64,000 nt of DNA from the NCBI RefSeq assembly GCF_900101495.1, contig NZ_FMUS01000017.1, positions 1 through 64,000 on the forward strand. The letters are read 5' to 3'. The stretch is from Alkaliphilus peptidifermentans DSM 18978. GTDB taxonomy: Bacteria; Bacillota; Clostridia; Peptostreptococcales; Natronincolaceae. The stretch's first letter is position 1; the number at the start of each line of letters is the position of its first letter. Position numbers and translations under genes: made by a program. Below, piece after piece: positions 62,486 through 64,000 of the stretch. The notes below the pieces were generated by a model. It had not been told where the DNA came from and made no database searches. It worked only from the letters and a program-made list of their open reading frames with translations.

Positions 62486-62866
62486 ATGAAAACAGTAATA
62501 ATTACTCTAGTTATCTTAATAACATTTTTTATAGGTGCAGTAATATTTCAACAGTATGTCGAGAATAGCTGTAAAACACTTTTAGCTCATATCGAAAGAT
62601 TAGACGAGAGCATTTTAGCTGAAAACTGGGAGGAAGCAGAAAATAATATACAGGATTTAAGAAAGGAATGGGAGCAAAAGAAAAAGATATGGGAAGTTGT
62701 ACTAGAACACTATGATTTAGATGCTATCGAAATTGCAATAACAAAAATTGAGAGGTATACGGAGGTAAATGAAAAAATAATGACATTAGGTGAAATAGTG
62801 CAGCTAAAGTTCTTAATAAGACACGTTTCAGATAGAGAGTCCTTTAGATTATCAAATCTTTTATAA
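62486..62866 (+). CDS. DUF4363 family protein
   Basis: A 126-aa protein with one N-terminal membrane segment (about residues 3-20) and a helical outside domain rich in charged residues (AENWEEAENNIQDLRKEWEQ, then a second helical pair). This is the DUF4363 pattern. These genes regularly follow DUF421 genes, suggesting that the two proteins work together at the membrane. Role unknown. Start behind AGGGAGG. Confidence 0.85.
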   Translation: MKTVIITLVILITFFIGAVIFQQYVENSCKTLLAHIERLDESILAENWEEAENNIQDLRKEWEQKKKIWEVVLEHYDLDAIEIAITKIERYTEVNEKIMTLGEIVQLKFLIRHVSDRESFRLSNLL

Positions 62867-63018
62867 TTAATTCAATATATAATAACTATATTAAAGTGAG
62901 AGTAAAAAAATAGAACTTTACCACAACAGATAAAAGTATTAAAATTATACCATGTGAGTGAATTATGAGACCCATATTTCCCAAACAAAATATCACATGG
63001 AAGAGGGCGCATCTTTAG

Positions 63019-64000
63019 ATGGAACTGATTAAATTGTTGGCTATTTTTTTGCTCATCATTTTGCTTCTTAGATTAAAGCTGAATTTGGGCATTTCCATGA
63101 CAGCATCAGCTATTGTTATGGGTTTGGTTTTCGGTATGGATTTATACGAGATAACAAATATTGTAATTCAATCCATCATATCAATGACTACAATTAAAAC
63201 AACCCTTCTATTATTAATAATAATGTTTTTAGAAAATATAATGAGAAGAAAAAATTTATTGCTTAAAATCGTGGAATCATTAAGAATTATTATTGGAGAT
63301 TATCGCATTGTAATGCCAATATTGCCAGCTTTTTTGGGACTACTACCATCGGCTGGCGGAGCAATGTTTTCTGCTCCTTTAGTGGCTGATGTTTGTGAGG
63401 ATGACCATATAACACCGGAAAGAAAAAGCGTTATAAATTTTTGGTTTAGGCATATTTGGGAGTGCGTTTTACCTTTATATCCTGCTGTTATAATTACTAG
63501 CGAAATTTTAAAGGTAGATTTACTTATTTTCATGAAGATTCTTTTTCCATTTTGCCTATTAACAATATTACTGGGTTTACCCTACATATATTATGGTCTG
63601 AGGGCACCAGAAACAGATTGTAGGCAAAGAAATAAGGCTAGCTTAAATAATTATATTAGTTTGATTAAGGGTACCGCACCAATTTTAACTATTCTAATGC
63701 TTATTTTATTATTTAAAATAGATATAATCATTTCTTTGCTATTTGTAGTAGTAGCCTTATTAATTATTTACCGCTACAAATGGAAGGACTTAGCTAATTC
63801 TTTAATCGAAGCATTTTCATTAAAAATCATTATGCTTGTTTTAGGGGTAATGCTTTTTAAAAATATGTTAGAAGGTACAGGAATTGTTACTCAGCTACCC
63901 TTGATATTTAGTAATATGGGAATACCAACAATTGCTGTTGTCATACTGTTACCCTTTATCGTAGCTTTTTTAACTGGAATGTCCCAAGCCTATGCAGCAG
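63019..64000 (+). CDS. DUF401-family permease (cut by window end)
   Basis: ATG at 63019, with AGAGGG about 12 nt upstream and an in-frame stop just before it. The frame is open to the last base, about 327 codons. The product is hydrophobic, with a first block (LLAIFLLIILLLRLKLNLGI) and the conserved LPAFLGLLPSAGGAMFSAPL, then FWFRHIWECVLPLYPAVIIT, the features of the DUF401 permease family. Substrate unknown. Most of the protein is present, and perhaps 60-90 residues are missing. Confidence 0.85.
   Translation, partial: MELIKLLAIFLLIILLLRLKLNLGISMTASAIVMGLVFGMDLYEITNIVIQSIISMTTIKTTLLLLIIMFLENIMRRKNLLLKIVESLRIIIGDYRIVMPILPAFLGLLPSAGGAMFSAPLVADVCEDDHITPERKSVINFWFRHIWECVLPLYPAVIITSEILKVDLLIFMKILFPFCLLTILLGLPYIYYGLRAPETDCRQRNKASLNNYISLIKGTAPILTILMLILLFKIDIIISLLFVVVALLIIYRYKWKDLANSLIEAFSLKIIMLVLGVMLFKNMLEGTGIVTQLPLIFSNMGIPTIAVVILLPFIVAFLTGMSQAYAA

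Overview
The window is AT-rich, with short intergenic gaps, GGAGG-type ribosome binding sites and occasional TTG/GTG starts. It carries spore-coat-like (CotF) genes, a CwlD-type amidase, a class I hybrid cluster protein, a RIC protein and a lipoprotein flavin reductase. Together these point to a spore-forming, mainly anaerobic member of the Clostridia. Alkaliphilus-like relatives are my best guess, but no rRNA is present to settle it. I saw no tRNA, rRNA, CRISPR array or intact prophage.

Layout. 1-8 kb: the tail of an IS1182-type transposase, cell-wall genes (cwlD, divergent polysaccharide deacetylase), an Mrp-type ATPase, hcp behind a CRP/FNR-like site, and a coat-protein/FAD-oxidoreductase cluster. 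A cluster of DnaA-box sequences follows cwlD. 8-17.4 kb: an orphan tungstate-binding lipoprotein behind a candidate Moco/Tuco riboswitch, two sensor kinases, a TraB-type protein and a large-subunit catalase. 17.4-25.1 kb: the most intriguing part. Two copies of a two-gene membrane module (DUF5058-like protein plus a partner) occur, the first with a GntR regulator and an M20 peptidase, the second with a CapA-type protein. 25.2-29.7 kb: a decayed accessory stretch with gene remnants, phased 11-bp repeats, a possible small RNA and a subtilisin-like protease. 29.7-40.4 kb: L,D-transpeptidase, metallo-hydrolase, serine hydrolase, radical SAM, Eis-like acetyltransferase, chemoreceptor, a variant arginase-family protein, an unidentified structured transcript and a YjiH-type membrane protein.

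40.4-48 kb: a TetR gene with a frameshift in a homopolymer run sits divergent to a flavinylated lipoprotein reductase. The reductase is followed by NusG_II and Gx-transporter genes, then an alpha/beta hydrolase, MATE efflux pump, YbaK deacylase and TetR. 48-56 kb: ABC exporter, a third sensor kinase, asnB, and an MFS pump with an ArsR-type regulator that share an operator-like sequence. 56-64 kb: a clear fluoride riboswitch controlling a cation:proton antiporter, then a MazG-like protein, ric, a palindromic MITE, uppP, an aldehyde dehydrogenase, the DUF421/DUF4363 pair and the start of a DUF401 permease.

Themes. Nitrosative and oxidative defence (hcp, ric, catalase), metal and anion sensing by RNA (Moco/tungsten, fluoride), envelope and spore functions, and efflux pumps with local regulators. 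The three sensor kinases have different inputs but share the same unusual C-terminal tail (IEFSDIY). No response regulator is encoded nearby.
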